Source of the DNA: Desmodus rotundus | Lineage: Eukaryota > Chordata > Mammalia > Chiroptera > Phyllostomidae | DNA: 64,000 nt | Assembly: GCF_022682495.2 (NCBI RefSeq) | Contig: NC_071388.1 | Span: forward strand, 85,003,073 to 85,067,072 | Reading direction: 5' to 3' | Shown: piece after piece, positions 23,372 to 35,260 of the stretch | Position numbering within the stretch: the first letter of the stretch is position 1 | Layout of the letters: every line of letters begins with the position of its first letter | Translations under genes and position numbers: made by a program | The notes under the pieces: model-generated | Seen by the model: only the letters and a program-made list of their open reading frames with translations | The model's database searches: none | Told to the model about the DNA's origin: nothing

Positions 23372-25210
23372 CTTCCAGCCAAGATGGAGTCATAGGTAGA
23401 TATGCTTTGCTTCCTTGCACAACCAAAAGAAGGATAACAGCAAATTTAAAAACAAAAAATAACCAGAACTGCCAGAAAATAGAACTGTATGGAGTCCAAC
23501 AACCAAGGAGTTAAAGAAGAAACATTCATCCAGACTGGTAGGGGGCGAAGACAGGCAGCCAGAGCAGAGAGGGCACAGGATGGCTGATGGACCAGACAGT
23601 CCCACATTCATATGCAGATAAGCTGGGAGGAACAACTGGGGAGCGAGAGAGATAACACAACCCAGGGATCCAGCACAGGGAAACTAAAGCCTCAAAACCT
23701 CTGGATGTAAAAACCTGTGGAGGTTGTGGTGGCGGAAAAAACTCCTAGTCTCACAGGAGAGTTTATTGGAGAGACCCATAGGGTCTCAGAATGTACACAA
23801 GCCCACCTGCCCAGGAATCAGCACCAAAAGAGCCCACTTTGCTTGTCGATAGCCTGGAAGTGACTGAAAGTGGGCCCAGAAAGTGGCATTGTTTCCCACC
23901 TGACCCCTCTCCCATGTACAGCACCACAACACAGCAAGTGGGTTGTCTTGCCGTGGCAAATACCTAACGCTCCACCCCTTATAACAAACAGGTGTGCTGA
24001 GACAAAGAAATATGGCCCAAATGAAAGAATTGATCAAAACTCCAGAAAAGGAACTAAGTGACAAGGAGATAGCCAACCTATCAGATGCAGAGTTCAAAAC
24101 ACTGGTAAGCAGGGTGCTCACAGAAATGATCAAGTATGGGCACAAAATAGAGGAAGAAGTGGAGGCTATGCAAAGTGGAATAAAGAAAAATATACAGGGA
24201 ACCAACAGTGATGAGAAAGAAACTGGTACTTAAATCAATGATTTGGAACAAAAGGAAGAAATAATCATTTAACCAGAATAGAATGAAGAAACAAGATTCA
24301 AAAAAATGAGGAGAGGCTTAGGAACCTCTGGGATAACTTTAAACATTCCAACCTCTGACAGAAGGAAAAGAGGAAGAGTAAGAAATTGAAAACTTATTTG
24401 AAAAAATAAGGAAGGAGAACTTCCCCAATCCTGCAAAGGAAATGTTTATCCAGGAAGTCCAGGAAGCTCAGAGAGTCCCAAAGAAATTGGACACAAGGAG
24501 GAACACATCAAGAGACATCATAATTACATTACCCAAGATGAAAGATAAGGAGAGAATCTTAAAATCAGCAAGAGAAAAGGTGACAGTTATCTACAAAGGA
24601 GTTCCCACCAGACTATCAGCTGATTTCTCAAAAGAAACCTTGCAGGCAAGGGGTGGGAAAGAAGTATTCAAATCAGGAAAGGCAAGGACCCATAGCCAAG
24701 ATTTCTTTATCCAGCAAAGTTATCATTTAGATTGGAAAGGCAGATAGGTGTTTCCCAGATAAGGTCAAGTTAAAGGAGTTCATCATCACCAAGCCCTTAT
24801 TCTATGAAATATTAAAGGGACTTATCTAAGAAAAAGAAGATGATCTAAAATATGAGCAGTAAAGTGACAACAAACTCACAACTGTCAACAACTGAACCTA
24901 AGCAAATAACTAGAACAGGAATAGAATTACAGAGATGGAGATCACATGGAAGGTTATCAGGGTGGGGGAGAATGGGGGAAAAAGGTACAGGCAGTAAGAA
25001 GCATAATTGGCAGGTACAAAATAGACAAGGAGAGGTTAAGAATAGTATAGGAAATGGAGAAACCAAAGAACTTATATATGTGACCCATGGACATGAACTA
25101 AGGTGGGGAATATTGGTGGGGGGTGGGGTGCAGGATGGAGGGGCATAAAGGGAAGAAAAAATGGGACAATTGTAATAGCATAATCAATAAAATATACTTT
25201 AAAAAACATA
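23372..25210 (+). mobile_element. HAL1 (half-LINE-1), near full length
   Basis: A 1.8 kb retrotransposon with an L1-type 5' UTR (starts 'cttccagccaagatggagtc'), an ORF1 relic (about 23994-24829) and a 360-bp 3' UTR. The polyadenylation signal AATAAA is at 25186-25191 and a short A-rich end follows. There is no ORF2: the ORF1 stop runs straight into the 3' UTR. This layout is that of HAL1 elements, L1 derivatives that keep only ORF1 and rely on L1 reverse transcriptase in trans. A clear target-site duplication was not found. Confidence 0.75.
23994..24829 (+). pseudogene. HAL1 ORF1 (L1 ORF1p-like RNA-binding protein), broken
   Basis: The N-terminal frame 23994-24233 encodes a charged helical stretch with LSDKEIANLSDAEFKTLVSR, typical of L1-type ORF1p before the coiled coil. 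A stop at 24231 and further frameshifts split the middle. The frame 24442-24747 encodes the RRM/C-terminal part with FIQEVQEAQRVPKKLD, RDIIITLPKMKDKERILKSA and RLSADFSKETLQARG, the conserved nucleic-acid-binding block. The final residues (KVKLKEFIITKP..LKGLI) continue in another frame to a TAA at 24827-24829. Intact ORF1p trimerises and coats RNA; this copy cannot. Confidence 0.8.
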
Positions 25211-26269
25211 CTCTTAATACATCTGTACTAAAGGTTTTGGAGTTAGAGACTATTTTATTCCAAACAACATACATTTACAAATGGGCAAAATGGATTATGA
25301 GTATATACCCATATGCATAAATTTGAAGAACTTTTTATGATTCCACAGTTCTTAATGAATTTGTAGATTTACACAGATTCAATTTAATCTTTTCCCAATA
25401 TTAGGATATCATTAGTGTATGTAAAAAGGGTGACTTCCTCCCATCTGATTTCCATCTATTAATTAAACACTACTGTTTGACCTTAGTGTCTGTCCATATT
25501 CCTATCTACAAATATCTTAGAGAGTCTTTTTCTATAACAATATCTTTATAAAATAATTAATAATACTTTGCAATTCAGAACAAAACCGTTCTGTTCAGTT
25601 ACTGATTTAGATTTATTAACTTTAATTTCATCATTAAATAGACAAATTGTACTTTGAAATGTACCCATTATTTTTTCCTGCTATGCATTTTACTGGGTTA
25701 AACATCTCATTTGAATTAACATCTCCAGATGGGTGTATATGTCTAATATCAACTACTCAGCACATCGCTGGCATTATTTTAATATTTTAAAGCATTGATT
25801 ACCATAATATATACTTCAAAGCAGATCATCTGACAAAAGCACAATTTTATTAGCAGTATCTAGTCCTAAAACTACTTTTAAAATTTAGTCATAATTTGTT
25901 TATCTTGCACCCTGCTTCACATTTTAATGTAAAATTTGATTCTTTGTAGAAATTGCATGATCAACATTTGAAACGCAAAACTTATCGTGGGTTAATATAT
26001 TAACACAGAAGGAAGAATGTAGGTCTCTGCTTGTGCCCTCACCTCATTTATAACTGCAATCTCCACCTGGGGCACGTACACATTCACAATATAAACAAAA
26101 AGTTAAGCTGAATAAAGCGTTATGTTTGGAACTTGTCAGTTCTTGGAGTTATTTCTTTTATTTGATTTTAAGAATAAACTGTGAAGTAGCTGTGAAGAAT
26201 TAAACAATTTCCTTTTGTCACAACATGCGTCTGTCATGCATACATTTATGTAAAGTTTTTTAATATCAC
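25211..26269. other. No recognised element
   Basis: Very AT-rich DNA without an identifiable gene or repeat. Confidence 0.5.
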
Positions 26270-26410
26270 AGGAATTTTTAAATATATATAAAAATAGAAA
26301 ACAGTGTTATAAACTTCAGTATACTCATCTTCTAGCTTCAGCAATTATCAACATTCGATCATTCACATTTTAACATGAGTTCTCTCCACAACTATGAGGA
26401 ACTACCACCA
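26270..26410. mobile_element. Possible old LINE fragment
   Basis: 'atagaaaacagtgttataaa', 'catcttctagcttcagcaat' and 'tatcaacattcgatc' resemble a common diverged LINE segment of mammals. Orientation and family are uncertain. Confidence 0.3.
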
Positions 26411-26859
26411 CCACCATTTGAAGACTAGTATTACGTGCTAGTGTTTCAGTGAAGGTTCTACTTGTATTCAGTAGAAAAAGACTGGCTAATTTAAGTGGAA
26501 AATAGGGTATTTAAAAAAATTAAGTAATCTATAGAATGACCAAAATATTCCTGGAGATAAAACATGCAGGAACACTGCTGAAAATCACAGCGAAGTTTCC
26601 TTAAAGGTCACTGGAAATTAAGGGAAGTTTCTATCTTTACCATAACCCTGTCAAATAAATTCAACATAGACCTTTATTTTATTAGCCACTAGATTCAGTG
26701 CTGTGATTACCAACCTCTACATAGATACCTGTGCATAGTTGCGAGGGAGGCTAGACAAACTGACAGCTGGCTTCTGTGGCGGGAGGTTCTACAAATCACA
26801 AAGTAGAATATAGAAAAGGGATGTAGTTATTAGAAAATCAAAGATAAACACTAATCACT
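26411..26859. other. No recognised element
   Basis: Unique DNA, nothing identified. Confidence 0.5.
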
Positions 26860-27060
26860 TCATTCAGGAATCAGGCACTGGGCTCCATATGTTACATGCC
26901 TTTTTAGTTAAGTTTGCTGTAAGTTGGTCTCTTATTCTCATGTTAAAGTTGAAGTGATTGAAGTTAAGCAACTCTCCCAAGGTTATACAGCCACTAAATA
27001 ATGGGACTTGGATACTAATATTGTAAAGGTTTATCTGATCCAAAGTCTATCTATTAACCA
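26860..27060 (-). mobile_element. MIR SINE
   Basis: Reverse-complement MIR: 'caggcactgggctccatatg', 'gttacatgcctttttagtta', 'gaagtgattgaagttaagca', 'actctcccaaggttatacag', 'ccactaaataatgggacttg'. Confidence 0.85.
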
Positions 27061-27889
27061 CAGAACTAATTATGAATTAAAAATGATTGTTTGCAAAAGC
27101 CATTTATAGCAACCAAATTCATCATCTTACAATAAGACAGCAAGGGTCAGGGAGAATGTTCAAGGGACTTGTCCAAAGTGCTATCACCAACTTCAGACGA
27201 CCTGCAGAGACTATTCGCTGTAGCTTTGACATACAACGGTGCTTATAATCATGAATACTGCCGTTAACTGTGAGAAAACTGGCATCCATAAATTCAGAGA
27301 CTATCTTCTCTATTAAAATTATTCTAGAACACTCAGGATAACAGAACTGTGACAGATACAGATAAGACGTCTAAAACAGATACTCAAAACTCCATACAAG
27401 AAAAAAGAAATGGTAATTAAACTCAGGCAAAGATTGACAATAGGCAAAACATCCATCTCTTTCCAAGGAAGAACACTTGATTTGTTGCTGCATTTGCTTG
27501 AAATCCATCGCAGACATTCAAGGTGAAAGAAACAACTCAATAAAGAATCAATACAGTTTAATGGAGCTTTTAGACTTGAAAGTATGTCAGGGTCTTTTCA
27601 CATCCAGTGTTCACGTGCCTACACAAGTGCACTGACAACAGCTACACATGGGAATGTCATAGCCTAGAGATGAAAATGTATCTGACAAGGGTTTTTAGCA
27701 CAAATAACTTTCCATTAGCATTATGAGTACAAACACTTCCTTTGTCTAGATTCTTGCAGGACTTACAATTGCATGAGATGAAATAAAGCTAAAAAGTTTT
27801 TTAAAATAATTATGTTTCATTACTTACTTACAGAATTGATAATCATATTATGTACTGTACTTTCACTTTGTATACTTACAATGTTATAT
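27061..27889. other. No recognised element
   Basis: Unique DNA. A cysteine-rich 73-codon minus-strand frame at 27319-27540 lacks any motif. Confidence 0.5.
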
Positions 27890-30800
27890 ACTTATATTTT
27901 TGCACTTCTCCAATTACTTGGCTAGGACAAAATACTTTTTGAAGTGGAATTTTGAGGTATAAAGAGATGCATTAAAGTTTTTGGTTTCATCATGCCTCCA
28001 GAATTATACCAAACTACCATGTGGTTGTTGCAGATAAAAATATCCATTTTCCCACATATATTTCATTAATAGTTCCCAATATAATAATTTAAAAATAAGT
28101 TTTAAATAAATATTCTTTAATTTCTATTCAGGTAATGTATTTTATATCCAATGTTACTCATTGGAATCATCTGTTCATATCCTTTCCAGTTTTTCTACTG
28201 AGGTACTTGTATGGTTTTTATTATTATGTGAGAACATTCTTTGTATCAAGAAGTACAAACTTTTGGTATACACTGCAACATTTTCCATTTGGTTTATTTT
28301 CCAGTTATATGTTTGTTTATTTACTTTAATTTGGTATGTAGATGTTTTAAACATATGGTTGATTCTAACACTCATTAGAGATCTGGTATTAATATCACTC
28401 TTAGAAAAGTTTCACTGCTTCTTACATTATGTAAATATCCATTCATAAATTTTTATATTGTGTGTTTATTTTTCCATTGAAAATTTTAATTTTTATGGAA
28501 TTCATTTTTACTACAGTTATATATTTTGTGTGAGTATACTGCATATATATATATATTCATATTTCCCAAAAAGTTGTTCATTTGTCTCTTTACTAAGTGA
28601 AAAATACTTCTGTTATTCCTGAACTAAAATGAAAACAATGATAATTTTATTGTATATTTTACCCATATATGTTTTGCTTTAAAAAAAATTCCTATTCTAT
28701 TTTAGTGATCTCTCTTTATTTACACATCAGTAACATAGTTTTGGCATTGTAAATTTTTTAATTAATCATTTTATTTTTATTTTTTTAAAGATTTTATTTA
28801 TTTATTTGTGGAGAGGGGGAGGGAGGGAGAAAGGGAGGGAGAGAAATGTTGATTGGTTGCCTCTCGCACACCTCTAGCTGGGGACCCGGCCTGCAACCCA
28901 GGCATGTGCCCTGACCAGGAATTGAACCGTGGACCCTTCAGTTCACAGGCTGGCGCTCAGTCCACTGAGCCACAGTAGCCAGGGCGACATTGTAAATTTT
29001 AAAGTATTTTAATATTTTTAGAAAAATACCTCCCCCATTCAAGCTTATTTTTAAGATTTCTATAGTATTGAGTTTATCAAATTCAAAAAAAAAATTAGAA
29101 AAAATCAACAAATATACAAAAGTAAACAATTTCTATATATCTTCTGTATTTTTACATTTAAACAATTGCTTGTCTTGTAAGTAGGAATTTTACTTATATT
29201 TATCACATTTTTAGTATTTTCCTTCTGTTTTATATGGAAACTATTGTCTACATATGCATAATGAAATTGGACAATTTTTATGTCATTTTCTCTTTGTAGT
29301 ATTTGTAATGATTTTTTTCTTGTGTAAGTAGGTACGTTTATCATCTGAGGATATTAATCATGGTGATTCATCTCGTTTCTAATCTTATTAGTAAGCACTT
29401 TCGAAACCAGGGGACATCAAGGCAGGGGCTGCAATAGTTTATCCTTGTCTCTCAATGCAGTGCTTCCATTCCAGGGTGTTATGATTGCAGATTTAAAATA
29501 ATGCTATGATTTTGAAACTTATTTGTTATATTTTTATTAAGAGACTTTCACTAGTAGCATTTTTAAATATATTTTGAACTTGGTTAGCTAAAATGCATTT
29601 TCAAATTATGTGTCTGCATTCATAAGTATAAACAGCTTTCATTTTTTTCAGGCTTTTATTTTTAATAATTGGGGAGGACTAACAATGTATATTTTTAACT
29701 TGTTAAAGTCCATTTTCAAGCATTATAGTATTTCCATACTTCCTTTTCTTCTTATATTCTTTGGCTATAAGCCACAAAATACATTGCTAATATTTTTAAC
29801 TTTAGAGAGTCAAGTAACTTTTAAAGTAACTGTAAATAAAACAAATCTTATATTTACCCTGATTTTTACTGTTTCTGGTGAATTTTCTTTCTTTGTATAG
29901 ATTCAGATCCACCTATTATATGCCTCTTGCCTGAAGGAGTTTCTTCAAGATTTCTTATAATGTTGAAATGAAGTTCTATTTCAAATAAATTCTTTTTTTC
30001 CTGAAAAGTCTTTTTTCACTGTCAATTTTGCAAGATGTTTAGGCTAGATAGCTTCTTTTATTCTTCCAGTCATTTGAAGATGCTTATTTGTCTCAGGTTC
30101 CCATTATTTCAGATGAAAATCTGCTGTAATTCTTTTTTTTTCTCTATAAACAGTGACACCTTGGTACTCCTCATTAATTTGTTCTCAAATTCCTGACATG
30201 TGCTGAAACTGACAAGTAAGGAAGCATTTTCTCTTCCAGGGTGGCCTGGTGACTCATTCAAGTCCGAGCATGGAGCAAGCGCCTAGTGCTGAAACATTTT
30301 TTTCTCCTCAAAATGCTACAAGTGTACCGTTTGATGGTTTGATGAGTTCTGAAGCCAAGGAGTCCTGAGGTGTGGGTGCCTTTAAGATTTTCTCTTTAGT
30401 TTTGATTTTCTACCAGTGTGACTATGATACATCTAAGTGGGCTTTAGTTTTGTTTTTTCTTTGCTCAGGTTGGTATTCTCTGAGCTTCTTGAATTTGTGG
30501 TTTGTTGCCTTTGTGTTAATTTTGAAAAATACTTTTTCCCTTTATCTGTTCAAATATTGCTTCTGTTCAATCATCTCTCTCTTCTTCTCTACTTGGGACT
30601 TCAATTACACGCATGTTATTGTCCCACATTTCTATTTTTTTCCTTTAAATCATTTTCCTTCTTGTGTTATACTTCGAATAAAGTATATTGATCTATCTTT
30701 AAGTGTACTGATTATTTCTTCAGTTCTGTCCAGTCTGCTTTGGGTTACCGAAGAATTTTTCATCTTTCATGTTGTGCTTTTTCCTACTATTTCCATTTAA
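27890..30800 (-). mobile_element. Decayed L1M element (ORF2 and ORF1 remnants)
   Basis: Minus-strand L1M with parts in correct 5'-3' order. ORF1 and its downstream region lie at about 30800-29900: the plus strand shows 'caaatattgcttctgttcaa', 'gggacttcaattacacgcat' and 'gagcttcttgaatttgtgg', each a reverse complement of L1M ORF1. A weak ORF2 reverse-transcriptase-like stretch lies near 29340-29105. The ORF2 C-terminal part lies at about 28600-27890 ('ctgttcatatcctttcca', 'agtttttctactgagg', 'ggaattttgaggtataaaga'). It is shorter than an intact L1, so an internal deletion is likely. A VES SINE is inserted at 28758-28987. Confidence 0.6.
28758..28987 (-). mobile_element. VES SINE nested in L1M
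   Basis: The minus strand starts 'cgccctggctactgtggctc' and ends in the pyrimidine tail and A-rich end (plus strand 'aaagattttatttatttatt'). It is flanked by a perfect 13-bp target-site duplication, 'cattgtaaatttt', at 28745-28757 and 28988-29000. This proves a single retrotransposition event and dates it after the L1M. Confidence 0.97.
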
Positions 30801-30804
30801 TAGA

Positions 30805-30893
30805 GTTTTCCTTCCTTCCTTCCTTCTTTCTTTCCTTCCTTCCTTCCTTCCTTCCTTCCTTCCTTCCTTCCTTCCTTCCTTCCTTCCTTCCGT
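30805..30893. repeat. (CCTT)n microsatellite
   Basis: About twenty CCTT units on the plus strand with one CTTT interruption: a pure pyrimidine/purine tract adjoining the end of the L1M relic. Confidence 0.95.
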
Positions 30894-31454
30894 CTTCATT
30901 CTGTTTAAAAGTCATTAATGGGGCAATAAAGGTTGGGACTTACACAGTAGATGGGCGGATCATCAGTATCTTTGCTGGGTATCTGTTAAAATTTTGCAGG
31001 GGGAGAAGGGCATCTACACTGAGGGAAGCAAGGGCTCCCTCAGCACGAAGTTGGTATGAAGTATGGGAGATTGATCAAATATGTAAAAATGTTGTCAGAG
31101 ATGAGAGTTACAAATAAGATAAAGGAAATGGCTGCAATAAACTCTGAATATTTGGTTTAGAATTGAAGTTTTTCAGTGTGAGCTCATGGTTAGATAGATA
31201 AATAAAAATATGTACATATATATACATACATACATAACCTATATTATATATTTTAGTTCTGACCCCTGAAAGGACCTCAAATTAGAGCCCTATTATTACA
31301 ATGAGATCATCTAACACCCAGATATTAGTTTCTAAGTATTTTTCTCCACTAGTAGAGACTAGGATGAATGGTTAATTCCAGGGCGGTCACAGGAACGTAC
31401 ACAATAAGCCTATGTGTAAGGAAGTTCTCAAAGAATGACAAGAACGTGCTGCCG
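30894..31454. other. No recognised element; AT microsatellite
   Basis: Unique DNA with a degenerate TACATA/TATA tract at about 31195-31245. Confidence 0.5.
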
Positions 31455-32165
31455 TTCCAGTTATCTATTGCTGCATAACAAACCACCCCAAATTTAACGG
31501 TTTGAAACAATTTATCTCTCACGGTGACAGAAGCTCCCTTGGTGGACTATCTCAAGTGATTGCAAACAAAAACCAGATGATGCTGAAACAATCTGAATTC
31601 TGAGGCGGCTAGATGTCCCAGGTAGCTCTTTCAGATCAGCTGGCTGTGGTATAGGAGCTCAGCTGGGGCTGAATGGCTAATGTGTCTTCCCTGTGGCTAC
31701 ATATTCTTACTGAGTGGGTTCTGAATTTTGAGAGCAAGTATTCTAAGAGTAAGCATTCCAAGAGAAGAGGGCAGAGCTGTAAGGCTTCCTAGGACTTAGC
31801 TTGGAAGTCATATGGTGTCACTTCTGTTACATTTTGTTAGTTACTAAGGGCAGGCCAAAACTCCATATGAAAAGGGACTGACTGTGCTAGAGTGTACCAT
31901 CTGGAAGCAGGCTGCCTTTGCAAACTAGATACCATCACCTGCCCTCCGGCTACAATGGCTTCCATTCCTCCCACAGGCAAAATACATGAATCTATCTTGA
32001 TGACCACCCCCCAACCCTCCAATCTCATTTGAAACAGTATCGGGTTTGATATTCTGGTACAGACAGACATGTTTAGAAGTGATTCCTCTAATGCATTTCC
32101 CACAGTGCAAGTTTGCAGTGTGACAAACACTAGTTTAGGTAAACTACGAAATGACTTTAACTGAT
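31455..32165 (+). mobile_element. LTR-like ancient interspersed repeat
   Basis: Starts with the widespread mammalian phrase 'ttatctattgctgcataaca' followed by 'aaccaccccaaatttaacgg'. Later it has 'ggagctcagctggggctgaa', 'acttagcttggaagtcatat' and 'ggtgtcacttctgttacatt', in the order of a known LTR-class repeat. The distal part (31940-32060: 'cttccattcctcccacaggc', 'aaaatacatgaatctatc') resembles retroviral-like internal text. Exact family not assigned. Confidence 0.6.
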
Positions 32166-32318
32166 TGATCACATAACACCAGAATCACATATTGTAAATG
32201 GAGAGATAAAATACTACCATATACCTAAATTTAATTAGGAATATTTAGGAAAAAATACAGTCATTTAATTGCAAAATAAAAACTGGAAGCATGCTATAGA
32301 AAAATTTAGAAAATAGAC

Positions 32319-32522
32319 CAGAGATTGGTAAGGTTTTCTGTAAAAGGCCATATTGTAAATATTTTAAGGGTTTGCAAGCCATATACAGTAATTGTCTCAT
32401 ATTATTCTTTTTCTTCTCATTGTATAACCCCCAATAGTTGGAAATCACTCTCAGCTTGTAAATCACACAAAAACAGGCCATGAGCCAGATTTGACTTGCA
32501 GGACATAGATTACCCACCCCTG
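32319..32522 (+). mobile_element. hAT-Charlie-type non-autonomous DNA element
   Basis: Degenerate terminal inverted repeats: the start CAGAGATTGGTAA pairs with the end, whose reverse complement is CAGGGGTGGGTAA. The interior 'gttttctgtaaaaggccata', 'tgtaaatattttaagggttt', 'gcaagccatatacag' and 'aaaaacaggccatgagccag' is typical of a mammalian hAT-Charlie MITE. A related copy lies at 51517. Confidence 0.8.
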
Positions 32523-33284
32523 TGTTAGATCAGTAATTAGCAGATACTAGAATTATGAAAGAAACATAACAATTTGGGTTATATTGTGATTAAAAAACAA
32601 ACATGGAGTGTTTATCAGTAAATTTCTACCTTAAGTATTTCTTACTTATGTATGTTTTCTATATTTCAAATATACAGATGCTGAAAATGTGTCTGGTTAT
32701 TATAAAATCCTTGTCAAATTTTGATGTATAGCAATTATAAAACTAGAATACTGCAACTCCCCAGAAAAGGCAAATGTAAGGGTAATGCATTCTAATATTG
32801 AGCCCAACCATAACGTTTTCTGTGATGCATTTCTCCAGTGTATATAATTTCCTTTCATACTACTGCCTGTTTGTTACTAAATATTTCACTTGAACTGCCA
32901 AGGGCTATTCATCCACCCTGCAGTCTGCTGAGGAAGCAAATGCAAATTGTGCTTGGTCATCATGCTCCTTGACTTTCTAATGGACAAACTATAAACGTTA
33001 TTCATGCAGAAACTGGTATTTTCCTATTTAGTATTGAACCTGGAGTTAACTGGCAATAGACCAAGAGCTCTCTGAGTTTTAAGAACTAAAGCGTTGGAAG
33101 AGAAGTTTTTCCAAGTTGTCTGTAGAGATGAAAATCAATTCTAAATAAAATATTCCTAGGACATCTCCACAGAGTTTGACTTCACGTCAGAGTAAAGTTC
33201 TTCCCTGTGGGCGTCAGAGACACTGAATGACAGTGAGCACAAAAGATCTTGTTATTTTCAAATCAAAGATTGATGTCTTTCTCC
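32523..33284. other. Unique DNA, possible conserved non-coding part
   Basis: No repeat was recognised. The block 32870-33200 is non-repetitive, moderately GC-balanced and includes an octamer-type ATGCAAAT word near 32939. Confidence 0.4.
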
Positions 33285-33425
33285 TGAGCCAAGTTGCTTT
33301 GAGGGTAACAGCACAGGCTCTGGAGGCCGAAAACCTGGGTTTGAAACCTATCCCTACGGGTCTGTTACTTGTGAGATATTGGGCAAATTATGTCTCCTTG
33401 TTTCCTCATCTGTAAAAGAGGGAAA
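33285..33425 (+). mobile_element. MIR SINE
   Basis: Sense MIR core: 'gagggtaacagcacaggctc', 'tggaggccgaaaacctgggt', 'ttgaaacctatccctacggg', 'gagatattgggcaaattatg', 'tttcctcatctgtaaaagag'. A clear match to the tRNA-derived head and core of MIR. Confidence 0.93.
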
Positions 33426-34289
33426 ACAAGAGTATCTTACACCAGATTCTTGACTGGATTCCATTAGTTAATATAAAAAAATTTTTTTAGAAAAGTGCCT
33501 AAGCTTTTATGGTTTAAAAAAGAAAAAAAATAAGCTAACTTGGTAATGGAGGGTTCCCAGATTACAGTCGTTTATGAAAGGCTTTGATGATTTCTATGTG
33601 CTCTTTCATGTCCCACCTTCTTGAATTTCCCCCAATAATTGTTATATACATTATTCTTTTACTTAATGCTTTTTCTGTATATGTAGGTAAAACATGATTT
33701 AAATGGAAGCTTAATATCATCACCCTAAAGAAAATCAGTATATTGGCCAAAAATAGAACAAACAAGTGTAAACGAAACAATGTATTTATTCTAACTAGAT
33801 AATGTTGATGGCCAAATGCACTGAGGTATTATTTCCCTGCTTTATTAGTGATTAAAAGAAACATTATCAAGTGTTTCTGTGATGTTAGAAACAAGTTAGA
33901 ACCAATTTGATAAAATTAGAAAGATGAAAAGAAATTAAAAAAGGAATAATTTTTAAACTAAATAATTATGTCTGTTAATACGTTTCTACATATGACTTTA
34001 AAATGATATCTCCCACAGTTTGGAAAACACTAGTATGCAGAAGCTTTAGGGAGACCCTTAGACTTTTACTGGGCTTTGTATGAGGATAGAATTCAGATAA
34101 TTATTGAGTTTCAACTCAATAATCTAGAAAAGGGAATAATGTGAGCAAGCAAAGGCACCAAATTAGGTGTGTTGTCTAGTGCACTGTCATTAAATCATTG
34201 GGTTTGTGAGGGCATAAGTAGGGAAGACCTCTGTCAGTCACATGGCACAGGGTCTCAAATTCCAGGCTAAGCAAGGCAGGCTCAAGCAG
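33426..34289. other. No recognised element
   Basis: AT-rich unique DNA with short A-rich runs; nothing coding was found. Confidence 0.5.
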
Positions 34290-35090
34290 TAAACACCCTG
34301 GAAAAGCACTCTGAGGGTGGGGTAATACACAGTTGTGAGGCTTAGCTCAGGACAGTGTAGCGCACGGACTCAAGAAGGCAACACCTAGATGCAGGGAAGC
34401 CAGTGTCTAGGTGGTTACTGTGGCAATAAAAAGAAACCTACATGTCTTTGCCAAAATAAGTGAAGGTTGAAGAGAAAATGTAAGAAATTGGAGAAAATGA
34501 TGTGTACCAAGTTTCGAGGTTGGATGACAAAGAGCTGCTGATACCAAGACAGAAAAAGAAAATTCAAAGAAACCAAACAGGCTTAAGGGGAAATATAATT
34601 TTAGTCTTGAAAAATACTGAATTTGAGAGAATGGTGTGGTATTTAAGTGCATGATCCTTAGGGACAGAAATAGGTTTCACCTGCTCAATTCAAGTCATGA
34701 ATGGGCATATCAGCCTAGGAAACACTCTGAATGACATGCAGCATAGAAAAGAAGAGAAAAGGCAGCATTTCGGGTGGGAATATTGAACAATGCTGGTGAC
34801 TGAGGCTGTGTGCCCAGCATAGTGGTGGAGGGAGACATCAGAATCCAGTGAAATAAATGTCTTGGGACCAAAATGGAAAACAGAAGTTCAAAGGGAGGTT
34901 GGGGTTTCTAGTGCCCAGTTCTATAGAGAGGCCAAACAGATTAAGAAAATGTTAAGCACTGGATTTGATAAATAAGAGGTCATTTAGTGTCCTTAGCAGA
35001 CACAGTGAAGAGGGGTGACAAAGATTAGAATTAGGTAATAAATGAGAGAAAATGGAGGCAGAGAGTATAAATTATCAAATATGACAAATT
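34290..35090 (-). mobile_element. L2 LINE fragment
   Basis: The plus strand follows the reverse complement of L2: 'gggaagccagtgtctaggtg', 'gttactgtggcaata', a run of diverged text, 'gaaataaatgtcttgggacc', and 'gagagaaaatggaggcagag' with 'agtataaatta'. Diverged and patchy; the ends are approximate. Confidence 0.45.
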
Positions 35091-35260
35091 ACCTTTGTAT
35101 CAGAGTTTTAGCTGCCAAATTAAAATTTAAGTTCCTTATAGTCAGATATCAAAAATAATAATTATACATTTCCCCACCAATTTGTCATAATGCCTTGCAA
35201 ATGAGAAGTATGCAACATCTCATCATGGGTTTATTGATGGATTTATCCATTCACTTAACT

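Noticed and set aside
23786..24205. 139-codon minus-strand open frame
   Set aside because: Antisense of the HAL1 5' UTR and ORF1.
23355..25225. Target-site duplication for the HAL1 copy
   Set aside because: Only weak similarity ('ttatacttgtac' versus 'catactcttaatac') that could be chance.
30372..30800. 142-codon hydrophobic plus-strand frame that looks like membrane segments
   Set aside because: It is the antisense of an L1M ORF1; the phenylalanine/leucine richness comes from the T-rich strand.
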